Counted from the stretch's first letter, positions 8,294-16,003 are shown. The stretch is DNA of 64,000 nt from Flavobacterium jumunjinense (GCF_021650975.2 NZ_CP091285.1:4340001-4404000), one strand, 5' to 3'. The notes: a model not told the origin generated them from the letters alone. Numbers and translations are program-made.

Positions 8294-9130
8294 ATGGGTA
8301 CTACAAAACCAACCAAGAATACAAAAAAAACAGTACGAGATTCCTATATCAGTAGTTCTGCATGGCCTTGGTTTCAGAAAATAATTGTATTTACCATTTT
8401 CTCTTTAGTAATCAATCATTTAGCATCGCGCGAAAGTTTTCCAGGTAGTGCATCGTATAGATTTCCTATAGAAGGTTTTTTGTCGTCTATTCTTTTATGT
8501 ATTCTCATTGGCATCATAGCCGAACTTAATTTTAAATTTTACAAGAAAAAGTATTTCTCTAAAAAAATAGAAAAGATCACTCTCGTAAGGTTTATGGCCT
8601 CCACTCTAGGCTATATTACAATGATGTATATTCCTCTAAATATTATTTTAAATATAGTTACAGGAGGGCAAACAACGTTCTATTATTTAGTAATTGGTTT
8701 GCTAATTACCTTATTATTGAGTTTTACTTTAATAGGTATATTGTATGCAAAAGACCTCTACAATTTATATAAGCTATCCCTAAAAGATGCTGAAATTACT
8801 ATTGAAAGCGGTTCGAAAATAACGAAGCTTACCTATGAAAATATTGCCTGCTTTTACAGCGAAAACAAAATTGTGTATACTGTTCGTAATGATGGCACCA
8901 CCATTACCACCGATTTTACATTGAATGAGCTCGAAGAAAAAATAAACGATCAATTGTTTTTTAGAGCCAATCGGCAAATAATTATTCACAAAGAGGCTAT
9001 AGACCAAATTGAAAAGATTGAAAATGGCAAATTGCATATTCGGTTAAAAGCAGCTATTGAAAACGATGTGATTGCTGCAATTAATGTAAGTCGTTACAAG
9101 CGAAAAGAATTTATAGATTGGTTTGAATAA
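8294..9130 (+). CDS. Membrane-bound LytTR-domain transcriptional regulator
   Basis: 278 residues. Four hydrophobic segments (about 27-45, 60-78, 100-122 and 130-153) are followed by a cytoplasmic LytTR DNA-binding domain (about 170-278). LytTR hallmarks are visible: TYENIACFYSENKIVYTV, the region FFRANRQIIIHKEAI, and the closing VSRYKRKEFIDWF. There is no receiver domain, so the membrane part would be the sensor, as in the Bacteroidota 4-TM LytTR proteins. The CPBP protease gene starts 124 bp downstream on the same strand and is a possible target. Confidence 0.85.
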   Translation: MGTTKPTKNTKKTVRDSYISSSAWPWFQKIIVFTIFSLVINHLASRESFPGSASYRFPIEGFLSSILLCILIGIIAELNFKFYKKKYFSKKIEKITLVRFMASTLGYITMMYIPLNIILNIVTGGQTTFYYLVIGLLITLLLSFTLIGILYAKDLYNLYKLSLKDAEITIESGSKITKLTYENIACFYSENKIVYTVRNDGTTITTDFTLNELEEKINDQLFFRANRQIIIHKEAIDQIEKIENGKLHIRLKAAIENDVIAAINVSRYKRKEFIDWFE

Positions 9131-9254
9131 AGGAAACCAAAAACTACCTACTATTCAGTAATAAATTGATGACCATTCAGTAAAAAAACAAGTATTTAAA
9201 AGGGTTTTCAGCCATTTTGTTCCGTATTTCGCTTTGAATTTAAAATCAATAACA

Positions 9255-9917
9255 ATGAACAAAATCACATTACGACAGACAGTAATTCCATTAATTACCG
9301 TTGCAATCATCTGCTTTTTATGGTTTGGACCAATACGAATCAGTTACATAGAAAATATCATTATAGCTATAGTAATCATTATAGCGAATTATATAGAATA
9401 CAAAGGAAAACCATTTGCCGCACTTGGCTTTCAACGTGAAAAATTCACATTCAAAAACATCTTCCTACTTGCTCCATTAGTCGCACTTGGACTCTTCGCT
9501 CTTTATGTCTTTGCTGTGGTTCCTGGAATTACAAAACTCACGGGAGTTCCTATAGATTACTCCAATTTTGAACAATTGAGAGGAAATCTTCCAGCCTGTG
9601 CCATTGCTTTATTAGTAGTATGGGCAACTGCAGGATTTGGAGAAGAAATCATCTTTCGTGGTTATTTCATGAGACAATTTGTAAAGTTTTTTGGAGAAAG
9701 TAAAATTAGTATGGTACTCAATATTGTGCTATTTGCTTGTTTTTTCGGTTTCATGCACCGTTATCAAGGCATTACAGGGCAACTTGTTACAGGGTTTGTC
9801 GGAGGACTCTTAGCGCTACTATTCTACTTGCGTAAATACGATTTGTGGTTTATTATTGCAGTACACGGTTTCTTTGACACCATTGCTTTAATTTGTATTT
9901 ACTTCGGTTTGGCGTAA
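9255..9917 (+). CDS. CPBP family intramembrane glutamic endopeptidase
   Basis: A 220-residue multi-helix membrane protein carrying the CPBP/Abi motifs: GFGEEIIFRGYF (the EExxxR box), FMHRYQG (second motif with His) and the last helix VHGFFDTIAL (third motif with His). These residues form the intramembrane active site in the Rce1/CPBP family. ATG at 9255 is chosen; an in-frame TTG at 9234 would only add MNLKSIT. Members process prenylated or peptide substrates, or serve in bacteriocin self-immunity; the substrate here is unknown. It may be controlled by the LytTR regulator just upstream. Confidence 0.85.
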   Translation: MNKITLRQTVIPLITVAIICFLWFGPIRISYIENIIIAIVIIIANYIEYKGKPFAALGFQREKFTFKNIFLLAPLVALGLFALYVFAVVPGITKLTGVPIDYSNFEQLRGNLPACAIALLVVWATAGFGEEIIFRGYFMRQFVKFFGESKISMVLNIVLFACFFGFMHRYQGITGQLVTGFVGGLLALLFYLRKYDLWFIIAVHGFFDTIALICIYFGLA

Positions 9918-9956
9918 CCTTGACAAGTACTACTCTTACCTCTTGAATTTACCCAA

Positions 9957-10135
9957 TAGACCGTCTATTTGAGTGGTTTTTCAGGAAATTCAAACAGCAA
10001 TTTCATAAAAAAAGTGCTATTCCCCACCTTTGGAGGGGTGTCCGAAGGACGGGGTGGTTAAAATCCCTCTCTGTCTGTACGAGTATTTTTGTGGAGAGCA
10101 ACGGAACAAAAATATATCGAGAACTCGTGTACCGA
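9957..10135. repeat. Composite intergenic repeat, family A copy 3 with GC-rich insert
   Basis: It begins with a degenerate family A unit (TTTGAGTGG, AGCAATTTCATAAAAAA). A GC-rich palindromic block with CCCCACCTTTGGAGGGG and CCGAAGGACGGGGTGG follows, then a second unit (TGTACGAGTATTTTTGT, ATATCGAGAACTCGTGTAC). No gene is seen in 9918-10414 apart from this composite and the inverted repeat at 10235. Confidence 0.6.
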
Positions 10136-10234
10136 GCACCTTTTCTAAAAAAAAATAAAAAAACTTTCCCTATTTACGTTTTCCCGCAAAAAACAGCAAA
10201 AACTTCTCTTTACATTTACAAAATGGAAACAAAA

Positions 10235-10252
10235 ACAGGTAGAAATACCTGT
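10235..10252. promoter_or_regulatory. Candidate operator ACAGGTA-GAAA-TACCTGT
   Basis: Perfect 7-bp inverted repeat with a GAAA spacer. It is the best copy of the motif also found at 3075-3090. It lies 163 bp upstream of the PIN-like gene. Confidence 0.4.
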
Positions 10253-10414
10253 ATGGGTTTGTAGGTAATAGTTTAGGTTTGTATCTAGATGCAATAAAAA
10301 GGTACGCATAAACAACAAATATAGGTGAGATATGTACTCCTTTAGTAAACATATAAATAAGTTATGCTTTATTCCGCAAAATTATCAACATAATTTCCAA
10401 CTTTAAAATCATTC

Positions 10415-11245
10415 ATGATAGGATTAAATAGTATTTATAAAGACCATAAATTAGTTTATCTTGACACAAATGTTATAAGTAATATTTGCAAAAAAGGTGA
10501 CTTGATTAGTAAATTTATGTTGAAATATCCTGTAGATGAAAAACATCTTCTTTGTTTTAGTACTTACACATTATATGAAATAGCAAGAAATGAAACTTTA
10601 TATAAAGACTTTAAAAGATTCTATTCCATATATCCGTGTGTATTCGTGATTTCATATTTCCCTTTAGGTGCAAAAGAAATAAATTTTATAGCAGGAAATA
10701 TACCTTTTGTAAATCCTATTTTGCTTTCACCTCAAGGAATTACTTTTGACGGTAGATCACTTAACCCAAATTCTCTTGACTTTTTGTTAGAAAAACCAGA
10801 AGTACAAGCTTCTTTTAAGAATGTTGACAGATATACAACGGATTATTATAATGAAGTCATATCAGTATTAGACAAACCTGAATTTAAACACATTAATAAA
10901 GACAATATCAAAAACAAGAAAGGTGATTTCGTTCGAGCATTTATGCGATATGAAATAAAATATCGATTTTTAAATGGTCAAAACGTAGAAATCGATAAGA
11001 AAAAACTAAAAAAAATGAAATCTTTAGATGTTTTAGCTCACGCTATTTTTTATAAATTCTTTTCAGACAAACAACGAAAAATAGAACAATCCGATATTAT
11101 AGATATCCTAATAATGACCACAACTCCATATGTTCATACTTTTATTTCTGAAAATAATGCGATTGATATATTGAAAAAAATAAAAAAACAGACAACAGCT
11201 ATTAATAAAATCAACCTACATACATTGTCCGATATTCAAAAATAA
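10415..11245 (+). CDS. PIN-like domain protein (putative RNase), orphan
   Basis: 276 residues. The spaced acidic residues of PIN nucleases are present: VYLDTNVIS (Asp17), TLYEIAR (Glu55) and SDIIDILIM (Asp227, Asp230), followed by THFISENN-like HTFISENN (Glu246). These would bind the metal for endoribonuclease activity. It is roughly twice the size of a VapC toxin; residues 90-200 are a Lys-rich insertion. No small antitoxin gene lies next to it, so it is not a standard toxin-antitoxin pair. Cassette-like sequence follows 8 bases after the stop, which suggests acquisition as a single-gene unit. The exact RNA target is unknown. Confidence 0.65.
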   Translation: MIGLNSIYKDHKLVYLDTNVISNICKKGDLISKFMLKYPVDEKHLLCFSTYTLYEIARNETLYKDFKRFYSIYPCVFVISYFPLGAKEINFIAGNIPFVNPILLSPQGITFDGRSLNPNSLDFLLEKPEVQASFKNVDRYTTDYYNEVISVLDKPEFKHINKDNIKNKKGDFVRAFMRYEIKYRFLNGQNVEIDKKKLKKMKSLDVLAHAIFYKFFSDKQRKIEQSDIIDILIMTTTPYVHTFISENNAIDILKKIKKQTTAINKINLHTLSDIQK

Positions 11246-11253
11246 ACAAAGCA

Positions 11254-11380
11254 TAACACCGTGTACAATTAATGGCTAGTCCTAGCCTGCTTACAAAAAT
11301 CCTCGCGGATTTCTATCTGTGATTTATTTACTAACTTTAGTGCTTAAACACGCAACTAATCTTATACAGAACCGTTAGCT
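11254..11380. other. Cassette-border-like intergenic element
   Basis: It starts TAACACCGTGTACAA and ends near ACAGAACCGTTAGC. These ends are roughly inverted (GCTAACGGTTCTGTATAA on the other strand against GCATAACACCGTGTACAA). Inside are the palindrome GGCTAGTCCTAGCC and ATCCTCGCGGAT. It sits exactly between two orphan genes, ending 6 bases before the next start codon. From memory, closely similar borders surround single genes in other flavobacteria. No integrase is visible. Confidence 0.45.
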
Positions 11381-11386
11381 TTAATT

Positions 11387-12019
11387 ATGAAAAACATTTT
11401 AATATTAATTTTCCTGAATTCTTTATTTGGATTTTCTCAAAATTCAGAGCTGATAATCCTACACCAAAATGATACCCTGAAAAGTTCAGAGTTTGATTTG
11501 TTAATATCTACCAATAATGGATTCTTTAAAATAAATAACTCTAATAAAATACTTTATGAAAAGTATGAATTTCAAAATAATGAAGTAAAATCAATAAGTT
11601 TAATTCAAGAAAATGATACTTTATATTTTTTTAGAAAAAACAATCAAAAACTGACCTTTGAAAAAGATGATACAGGTTATAAATCTTTAAGTTTGTCTTT
11701 TAATGTCAATGGCAAAAGCAAGACGACTTTTGATTTTGAATTATGCAAAAAATCTAAAACAGACATTATAATTAATCTAGTCAATAATAAGTTTAAAAAA
11801 GTGTATAAAGAGCTAGTCATTGGAATTGAAAATCCTGAAGGCAAATATGACGAAGAATTCACTTCTAGATATAACATCCGAAAAACGAAAAAGAAGTTTC
11901 GAAAAAGAAAAAAAGAACTGAATAAATATTTTAAAGAAACAGAATTTCTGACTATTTCGTTCGGAAATACTATAAGTATTGGAGAAACAACTAAAGCTGA
12001 CAATGTAAATAAAAAATAG
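11387..12019 (+). CDS. Secreted protein of unknown function
   Basis: 210 residues, not recognised. The N-terminus MKNILILIFLNSLFGFSQ is a Sec signal peptide. The mature part is rich in beta strands with short repeated turns (LYFFRKNNQKL, SLSLSFNVNGKSKTTFDF). It ends in a strongly basic stretch (IRKTKKKFRKRKKEL, about residues 165-180) and a short hydrophobic strand. The start codon immediately follows a cassette-like border (11254-11380), which suggests it arrived as a separate unit. No domain or catalytic motif is seen; an exported immunity or stress protein is possible but not supported. Confidence 0.6.
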   Translation: MKNILILIFLNSLFGFSQNSELIILHQNDTLKSSEFDLLISTNNGFFKINNSNKILYEKYEFQNNEVKSISLIQENDTLYFFRKNNQKLTFEKDDTGYKSLSLSFNVNGKSKTTFDFELCKKSKTDIIINLVNNKFKKVYKELVIGIENPEGKYDEEFTSRYNIRKTKKKFRKRKKELNKYFKETEFLTISFGNTISIGETTKADNVNKK

Positions 12020-12100
12020 CGCAAGTAGTTGCTAACCCACTGCACAAAGCCTCCTGACTTTGCGCTAAACAATAAAAAAAACATCTACTCAAACACTTAG

Positions 12101-12147
12101 ACCTCAAAGTCATGAGACTTTGCAGAGCCGAGGTTGCTTTTTTTATA
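12101..12147 (+). terminator. Probable terminator hairpin
   Basis: AAAGTC-ATGA-GACTTT is a tight hairpin nested inside ACCTC...GAGGT and is followed by GC and a run of seven T. It lies about 80 bases after the secreted protein gene. Confidence 0.5.
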
Positions 12148-12160
12148 GTACTCTTTCAAG

Positions 12161-12312
12161 TCATGCTGTAAGCTTCTAATGCGATGCTTACAGCATGACA
12201 AGTTTATGGAGAGTCATTTTTGTGGATAGCACTTTTACAACACAATAAGCAATCTTAAACATCTTACTCACACCCAAACTTGTCTCCCTGTTAAGGGTCG
12301 CATTAGCTTGGT
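12161..12312. repeat. Dispersed intergenic repeat, family C, copy 2
   Basis: It begins with a perfect 13-bp inverted repeat (TCATGCTGTAAGC at 12161-12173 and its complement at 12186-12198). It then shares ACACAATAAGCAATCTTA, AAACTTGTCTCC and AAGGGTCGCATTAGCTTGG with the copy at 2786-2920. It is part of the 590-base gene-free stretch 12020-12610. Confidence 0.65.
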
Positions 12313-12382
12313 TTATTTGTTTTTTTGAATTCTTTTGCACTTCACTAAAACAGTGCCTAGTACTAACTAAACATGAAGCATA

Positions 12383-12452
12383 GACCCGATAGAAACAGCA
12401 TCCTGTTATTGCGAGGAACGAAGTAATAACAGATAGAGTGGATAGCGGGACT
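12383..12452 (+). ncRNA. Structured RNA-like element (Flavobacteria GCATCC/GCGGGAC repeat)
   Basis: The segment can fold with an outer stem CCCG (12385-12388) / CGGG (12446-12449) and an inner stem CTGTTATT (12403-12410) / AATAACAG (12425-12432), with conserved-looking single-stranded AAACAGCATCC and GAGGAACGAAG. From memory, closely similar sequences with covarying stems recur between genes in Flavobacterium genomes and may belong to the Flavo-1 RNA class; this assignment is unverified. The strand is assumed from the usual consensus. Confidence 0.4.
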
Positions 12453-12610
12453 GGTTTACTACCGAAGTGCGATTTTTGTGCTTCTAAAAACAAACGCAAC
12501 TATCTCGGCAAGCACTACTCTCACTACCAATGTGTTAAATAAAAATTAAAATATATTTTCGAATACTAGAAAAGTAGTAAAATTGACACAAATTTATAAA
12601 CACAACAAAT

Positions 12611-13108
12611 ATGTCAAATTTATCTGAAAACAGAATCAATGTGGTTCTTGCTGCGGCAGACGTTACCACGATTAACGAGAGTATCAACGCTATATTGAGC
12701 AAGATACCAGAAAACACTACGCTTACAGACACGCAACGCAATAGCTACACGGCTATTGATGTGAGTAACAAAGTATTTTCGGAAGATGTGCTTACCGAGG
12801 CTAGGGCTACTGGAACGGGTGTTTTGCCTCCTTATATTGACTTGGATGCGTTGCAAAATGACTTAACTATTTTTAACCAATTGGACGCTATTGAATCGGG
12901 GTTAACGAATCTTTTACAACGTGTGAAAGATGCAAAACGAATTGCTGGTCATGAAGCTTTTGGAATGGCAAACAAAGCGTACAAAAGTTACCGCGATGCT
13001 TCGGATTCGGGTATAGCCAACGCAAAATCGGGCTATGACAAATTGAAAGTCCGTTTCGAATCGCAAGGAAAAAGTGGTGGTCGAGGACTTTCTCCTGATT
13101 TACAATAA
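12611..13108 (+). CDS. Conserved hypothetical cytosolic protein
   Basis: A 165-residue soluble, mostly helical protein without signal peptide or membrane segment. I do not recognise a domain. The sequence starts MSNLSENRINVVL, followed by a helix with TINESINAILSKIPENTTLT. Later there is FNQLDAIESGLTNLLQRVKDAKRIAGHEAFGMANKAYKSYRDA, which reads like a long amphipathic helix hairpin. The C-terminus is basic and glycine rich (SQGKSGGRGLSPDLQ). GC content and codon use look richer than in the neighbouring orphan genes, suggesting a resident gene. A strong terminator follows directly. Confidence 0.7.
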   Translation: MSNLSENRINVVLAAADVTTINESINAILSKIPENTTLTDTQRNSYTAIDVSNKVFSEDVLTEARATGTGVLPPYIDLDALQNDLTIFNQLDAIESGLTNLLQRVKDAKRIAGHEAFGMANKAYKSYRDASDSGIANAKSGYDKLKVRFESQGKSGGRGLSPDLQ

Positions 13109-13125
13109 AAAGAAAAACGATAGAA

Positions 13126-13157
13126 CTGCTAACTATAAAGGTTAGCAGTTTTTTTTT
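13126..13157 (+). terminator. Rho-independent terminator
   Basis: CTGCTAAC (13126-13133) pairs with GTTAGCAG (13141-13148) and is followed by nine T. It separates the gene at 12611 from the 21-bp array that begins 14 bases later. Confidence 0.9.
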
Positions 13158-13170
13158 GAACAAAATGAAT

Positions 13171-13527
13171 GCATTTATTAAACTAAATAGCACAGTTACT
13201 AAATTAAATAGCGCATTTATTAAATTAAATAGCACAATTACTAAACTAAATAGCACATTTACTAAACTAAATAGCACATTTATTAAACTAAATAGCGCAT
13301 TTATTAAATTAAATAGTGTAATTATTAAACTAAATAGCGCATTTATTAAATTAAATAGCACAATTACTAAACTAAATAGCGCATTTACTAAATTAAATAG
13401 CGCATTTACTAAACTAAATAGCACATTTACTAAATTAAATAGCGCATTTATTAAACTAAATAGCGCATTTACTAAATTAAATAGCGCATTTACTAAATTA
13501 AATAGCGCATTTATTAAATTTAGTTTA
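13171..13527. repeat. 21-bp tandem array, 16 full units plus a partial one
   Basis: Sixteen consecutive 21-base units fit the pattern GCATTT(A)(C/T)TAAA(C/T)TAAATAGC; a seventeenth breaks off at 13527. Across all units nearly all variation sits at five columns (1, 4, 8, 13 and 21). Because 21 is a multiple of three, both strands stay open: forward the frame gives the heptad AFIKLNS / TITKLNS. However, only two of the five variable columns are synonymous, there is no good start codon, and the frame begins on the T run of the upstream terminator, so I treat it as DNA sites, not a gene. The array ends 108 bp before the small HTH gene at 13635. A second, degenerate 21-bp array lies before the paralogous HTH gene at 40156. 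Confidence 0.9.
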
Positions 13528-13634
13528 AAAAAACACTTACTTTTATGTAGCTATTTAATAAATGATTCATTACTCTTTTAAATTTAGCAACCGTTATATT
13601 TAATAGTAGTGCTCTTTAATAAAACAATAAAAAC

Positions 13635-13964
13635 ATGGAGACCTTACACATAGGAGATTTAATAAAAAAACAAATCGACAGCAGAAAAATAGCTAAAAGT
13701 GCATTAGCAAGAAAAATTAAAAAAACGGATGCTACCATTTTATATTATCAAAGGCAAGCCTCCTTAAAAACAGACATTATTTTAAACCTTTCTATTGCCT
13801 TAAAGCACAACTTTTTTCAAGATCTTGCCGATTTGTTGCCTAGTACCTACTCGGCTGCTCATCCTGAAACGGAAACTAAAGATATAACTATAGCGCAATT
13901 GCAAGAGGAAATTAAAATTCTTAAAGCAGAAAAAGAGGTGTTGTTGCAGGTGTTGAAGAAATAG
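13635..13964 (+). CDS. Small HTH-like/coiled-coil DNA-binding protein, array-associated (paralog 1)
   Basis: 109 residues. The N-terminal two thirds look like a compact helix-turn-helix domain: IGDLIKKQIDSRKIAKSALARKIKKTDATILYYQRQ is laid out like an XRE-type HTH with SALARKIKKT as the turn region. Then ILNLSIALKHNFFQDLADLLP follows. The C-terminal 24 residues (IAQLQEEIKILKAEKEVLL) form a leucine-zipper-like coil for dimerisation. It is homologous to the protein at 40156-40482, sharing ALKHNFFQDLA/I and the zipper. Each gene has a 21-bp tandem array just upstream, so array binding, autoregulation or a structural role is the natural inference. It could be a plain XRE regulator. Confidence 0.75.
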   Translation: METLHIGDLIKKQIDSRKIAKSALARKIKKTDATILYYQRQASLKTDIILNLSIALKHNFFQDLADLLPSTYSAAHPETETKDITIAQLQEEIKILKAEKEVLLQVLKK

Positions 13965-13974
13965 GTTTTTGGCT

Positions 13975-14011
13975 CTACACCTGTCAGGTTTTAGAAACCT
14001 GACAGGTGTAG
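13975..14011. repeat. Perfect 17-bp palindrome, CACCTGTCAGGTTT family, copy 2
   Basis: Arms 13975-13991 and 13995-14011 are exact complements with a TAG loop. The unit is identical over 16 bases per arm to the one at 2655-2689, and in both cases lies 6-10 bases after a stop codon. It may act as a transcript-end hairpin. Confidence 0.85.
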
Positions 14012-14170
14012 CTCTTGATACTTTTTAACTCCGTTACGCTACGTTAAAAAACTCGAACTGACGGAGTGTTAATACAGAAATTTCTTTTCAACACAAGCTA
14101 AGTCTCTTCGAGTACGAAGCGTATTGAGAAGTTTTGGTTGTGCATCAAAATTGTATAATTATGTGGAGCG
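14012..14170. repeat. Dispersed intergenic repeat, family B, copy 1
   Basis: Shares with 15811-15985 the blocks GATACTTTTTAACTCCGTT, GTTAAAAAACTCGAACTG, ACGGAGTG, GAAGCGTAT.GAGAAGTT and CAAAATTGTATAATTA. TTTTTAAC and GTTAAAAA form a hairpin near 14021-14050. It fills the 307-base gap after the HTH gene; no gene is seen. Confidence 0.75.
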
Positions 14171-14271
14171 AGTGTTTATAAAATCTAACAGCTTTACAAA
14201 AGTGCCAAAAACATCATGTTAACAACGGCTTTGGTTATTTTTTATATACAATATTGTACTCAGTTTCTTTC

Positions 14272-15102
14272 TTAATTGTTTCCACTTGTTTGGACTTTAT
14301 AATTTCCTTTTAATACTTCTTCCACATCTTTCTTTAGTTTTTCATATTCTATAGGTGAATTATATGTATAAGACCATAAAGTGCCACTTACTTCATTCGT
14401 TGCTTTTGCCAATCTCTTAGTTAAAACATAATCGGGCATTTTCTCTTCAATCTTATGAACTTTTAAAACGTGAAGTCGATATAATTCAACTTTATCTTCC
14501 CCATTCTCATCAGTGCTATAAACATAATAAACAATTTTTGAAAAACTTCCTTTAGATTCTTCATCTCCTAATTCAGCAAACCATTCATAACCCCAAATGT
14601 TTTTATCTTCCCATTTAAACATTTCGAAACTGTAATTTTGGTTTATGCCTTCGGGTAATTTCTTTTGTTTATATGCTTCGTAAAGAATATTTTGATATTC
14701 TCTTGCTTTTTGATAATTATTAGTTGCGAAGCAATTTTGAATTATGGTTTTAATTATGAAATATTTTTTCTCATCATTCCAAAAAGGTCTAATATATTCT
14801 TTCTCATCATCAATATATTTTAGAAATTCATTCAAATACTTGTTCGATTCTTCATATTTTTCTTGCTTTCTTAAATTATCTCTTTCAAAAAAATAAATCA
14901 TTGCAATCTGGTCTGCTACATATTTATAATCACTTGTTTCTTTTGGGAGTTGCGATTTTATATTATTATAAACTTCTCTTGCTTTAACATAATCTTTTTC
15001 TTCAAATTTAGAATCTCCAATTGTAAAAAGACTATCTATTTTGGATTGCCCAATTGATAAAAAAGAAATTAGTATAAAAATTATTCGAATTGTTTTTTTC
15101 AT
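14272..15102 (-). CDS. Secreted TPR-like protein, paralog of the gene at 44724
   Basis: 276 residues with a Sec signal peptide (MKKTIRIIFILISFLSIGQS). TPR-like helices follow: FTIGDSKFEEKDYVKAREVYNNIKSQL, EKYEESNKYLNEFLKYI and NYQKAREYQNILYEAYKQKKLPEG. The C-terminal part (about 150-276) holds SFEMFKWEDKNIWGYEWFAELGDEESKGSFSKIVYYVYS and ends EYEKLKKDVEEVLKGN. The same order is found in the protein at 44724-45860 (REKLYQAYKGGELEGN, FDQFEWNGKLILAFERFAV, YEDLKKTVLLVLEEK). Function is unknown; the C-terminal domain is shared only by these two genes in the window. A -7 box lies 52 bp upstream. Confidence 0.7.
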   Translation of the reverse strand: MKKTIRIIFILISFLSIGQSKIDSLFTIGDSKFEEKDYVKAREVYNNIKSQLPKETSDYKYVADQIAMIYFFERDNLRKQEKYEESNKYLNEFLKYIDDEKEYIRPFWNDEKKYFIIKTIIQNCFATNNYQKAREYQNILYEAYKQKKLPEGINQNYSFEMFKWEDKNIWGYEWFAELGDEESKGSFSKIVYYVYSTDENGEDKVELYRLHVLKVHKIEEKMPDYVLTKRLAKATNEVSGTLWSYTYNSPIEYEKLKKDVEEVLKGNYKVQTSGNN

Positions 15103-15153
15103 TGTTTTTTAAAATTTAATACTATGTATATGTGTTTTAAGCTCCTAATCTAG

Positions 15154-15161
15154 CAAATTTA
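15154..15161 (-). promoter_or_regulatory. -7 promoter element TAAATTTG (minus strand)
   Basis: Exact TAnnTTTG on the minus strand, 52 bp upstream of the TPR-like gene start at 15102. Confidence 0.5.
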
Positions 15162-15250
15162 AACTAAATAGAAAATCTATATTTTTTTGTAAATAGCCTT
15201 GAACTAAACAATTAATGATATACTTTGTTACCATTCTGTCTTTTTTTATT

Positions 15251-15733
15251 CTAAAAGTGTATTTCTTTATCTACAAAGTGTATTAATTCGTTAATCGATT
15301 TAATTTCTTTTATTATTTCCATTTTTGCATTAAGGGTTTCCTTTTCTGATACTGAAAATGTTATACTATAATCATTACAACCATCGATAATTCTCTTCTT
15401 TAAGTTTTCTATTGTTTCAACTCCTATTCTATTTGAAGGATAAGAAAATTCAGTTTTAGTTTTTTTGTCATAATGTTCGTGACATAATTTATAAGTTTTT
15501 CCAAAACTATCAATAACAATTTCTAATTCATCAACATTTTTTGATAAATGCTCATTTAATGCCCAATGTCCAATTATTGCTTCTTCAATAATTTCAGTCG
15601 GTTTATTATAAACTTCAAAATCCCAAAGTACATGACAAAACAATAATATTGGATAACTCAATTCGTCATTATCTATTGATTCATAGATTTTATTCAGGTG
15701 TTCATTCCATTCTAAATTTACTTTTTCTTCCAT
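15251..15733 (-). CDS. Hypothetical cytosolic protein
   Basis: A 160-residue acidic, soluble protein that I do not recognise. It has no signal peptide or membrane helix. Visible features are LSYPILLFCHVLWDFEVYNKPTEIIEEAIIGHWALNEHL in the first third, with a His/Trp pair, then YKLCHEHYDKKTKTEFSYPSNRIGVETIENLKKRI and a C-terminal helix ELIHFVDKEIHF. The gene lies between two family B repeats (14012 and 15811), and low GC with no related neighbour points to an acquired orphan. Possible roles such as immunity protein or phage-related function are guesses. Confidence 0.55.
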   Translation of the reverse strand: MEEKVNLEWNEHLNKIYESIDNDELSYPILLFCHVLWDFEVYNKPTEIIEEAIIGHWALNEHLSKNVDELEIVIDSFGKTYKLCHEHYDKKTKTEFSYPSNRIGVETIENLKKRIIDGCNDYSITFSVSEKETLNAKMEIIKEIKSINELIHFVDKEIHF

Positions 15734-15810
15734 TTTTTGGTAAAGTTTCTATTTCAAAATTCTATTTGGAATTAACTTATCTAAAATCGACAACGTTAGT
15801 ATTAATACAG

Positions 15811-15985
15811 GTTCTCGATACTTTTTAACTCCGTTGCTCTCCGTTAAAAAACTCGAACTGACGGAGTGCTAAATACATCAATTTATTTTCAACGCAATCA
15901 ATAAACACAAGCTACGTTACTTAGAGTGTGAAGCGTATCGAGAAGTTATGGTTGTGCCTCAAAATTGTATAATTAAGTGAAGCGG
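15811..15985. repeat. Dispersed intergenic repeat, family B, copy 2
   Basis: Matches 14012-14170 over its length with a 16-base insertion near 15890. It carries the same hairpin (TTTTTAAC / GTTAAAAA) and the end CAAAATTGTATAATTA. AACGTTAG just before it (15791-15798) resembles the cassette borders near 11373. Confidence 0.75.
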
Positions 15986-16003
15986 AGATGTTAATTTTTC
16001 GGA

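Noticed and set aside
10170..10352. A 60-codon minus-strand frame
   Set aside because: It covers the GTA-GAAA-TAC inverted repeat and AT-rich DNA; no homology is apparent.
12888..13424. A minus-strand frame of 178 codons (LFNLINALFSL repeats)
   Set aside because: It is the complement of the array and runs into the gene at 12611; same explanation.
13171..13527. CRISPR array
   Set aside because: The repeats are contiguous with no spacers, and no cas gene is present.
13156..13581. A forward frame of 141 codons across the 21-bp array, giving a heptad KLNS repeat protein
   Set aside because: It starts at a TTG in the T run of a terminator, variable columns are mostly non-synonymous, and it ends in an unrelated tail. 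It follows from the period being a multiple of three.
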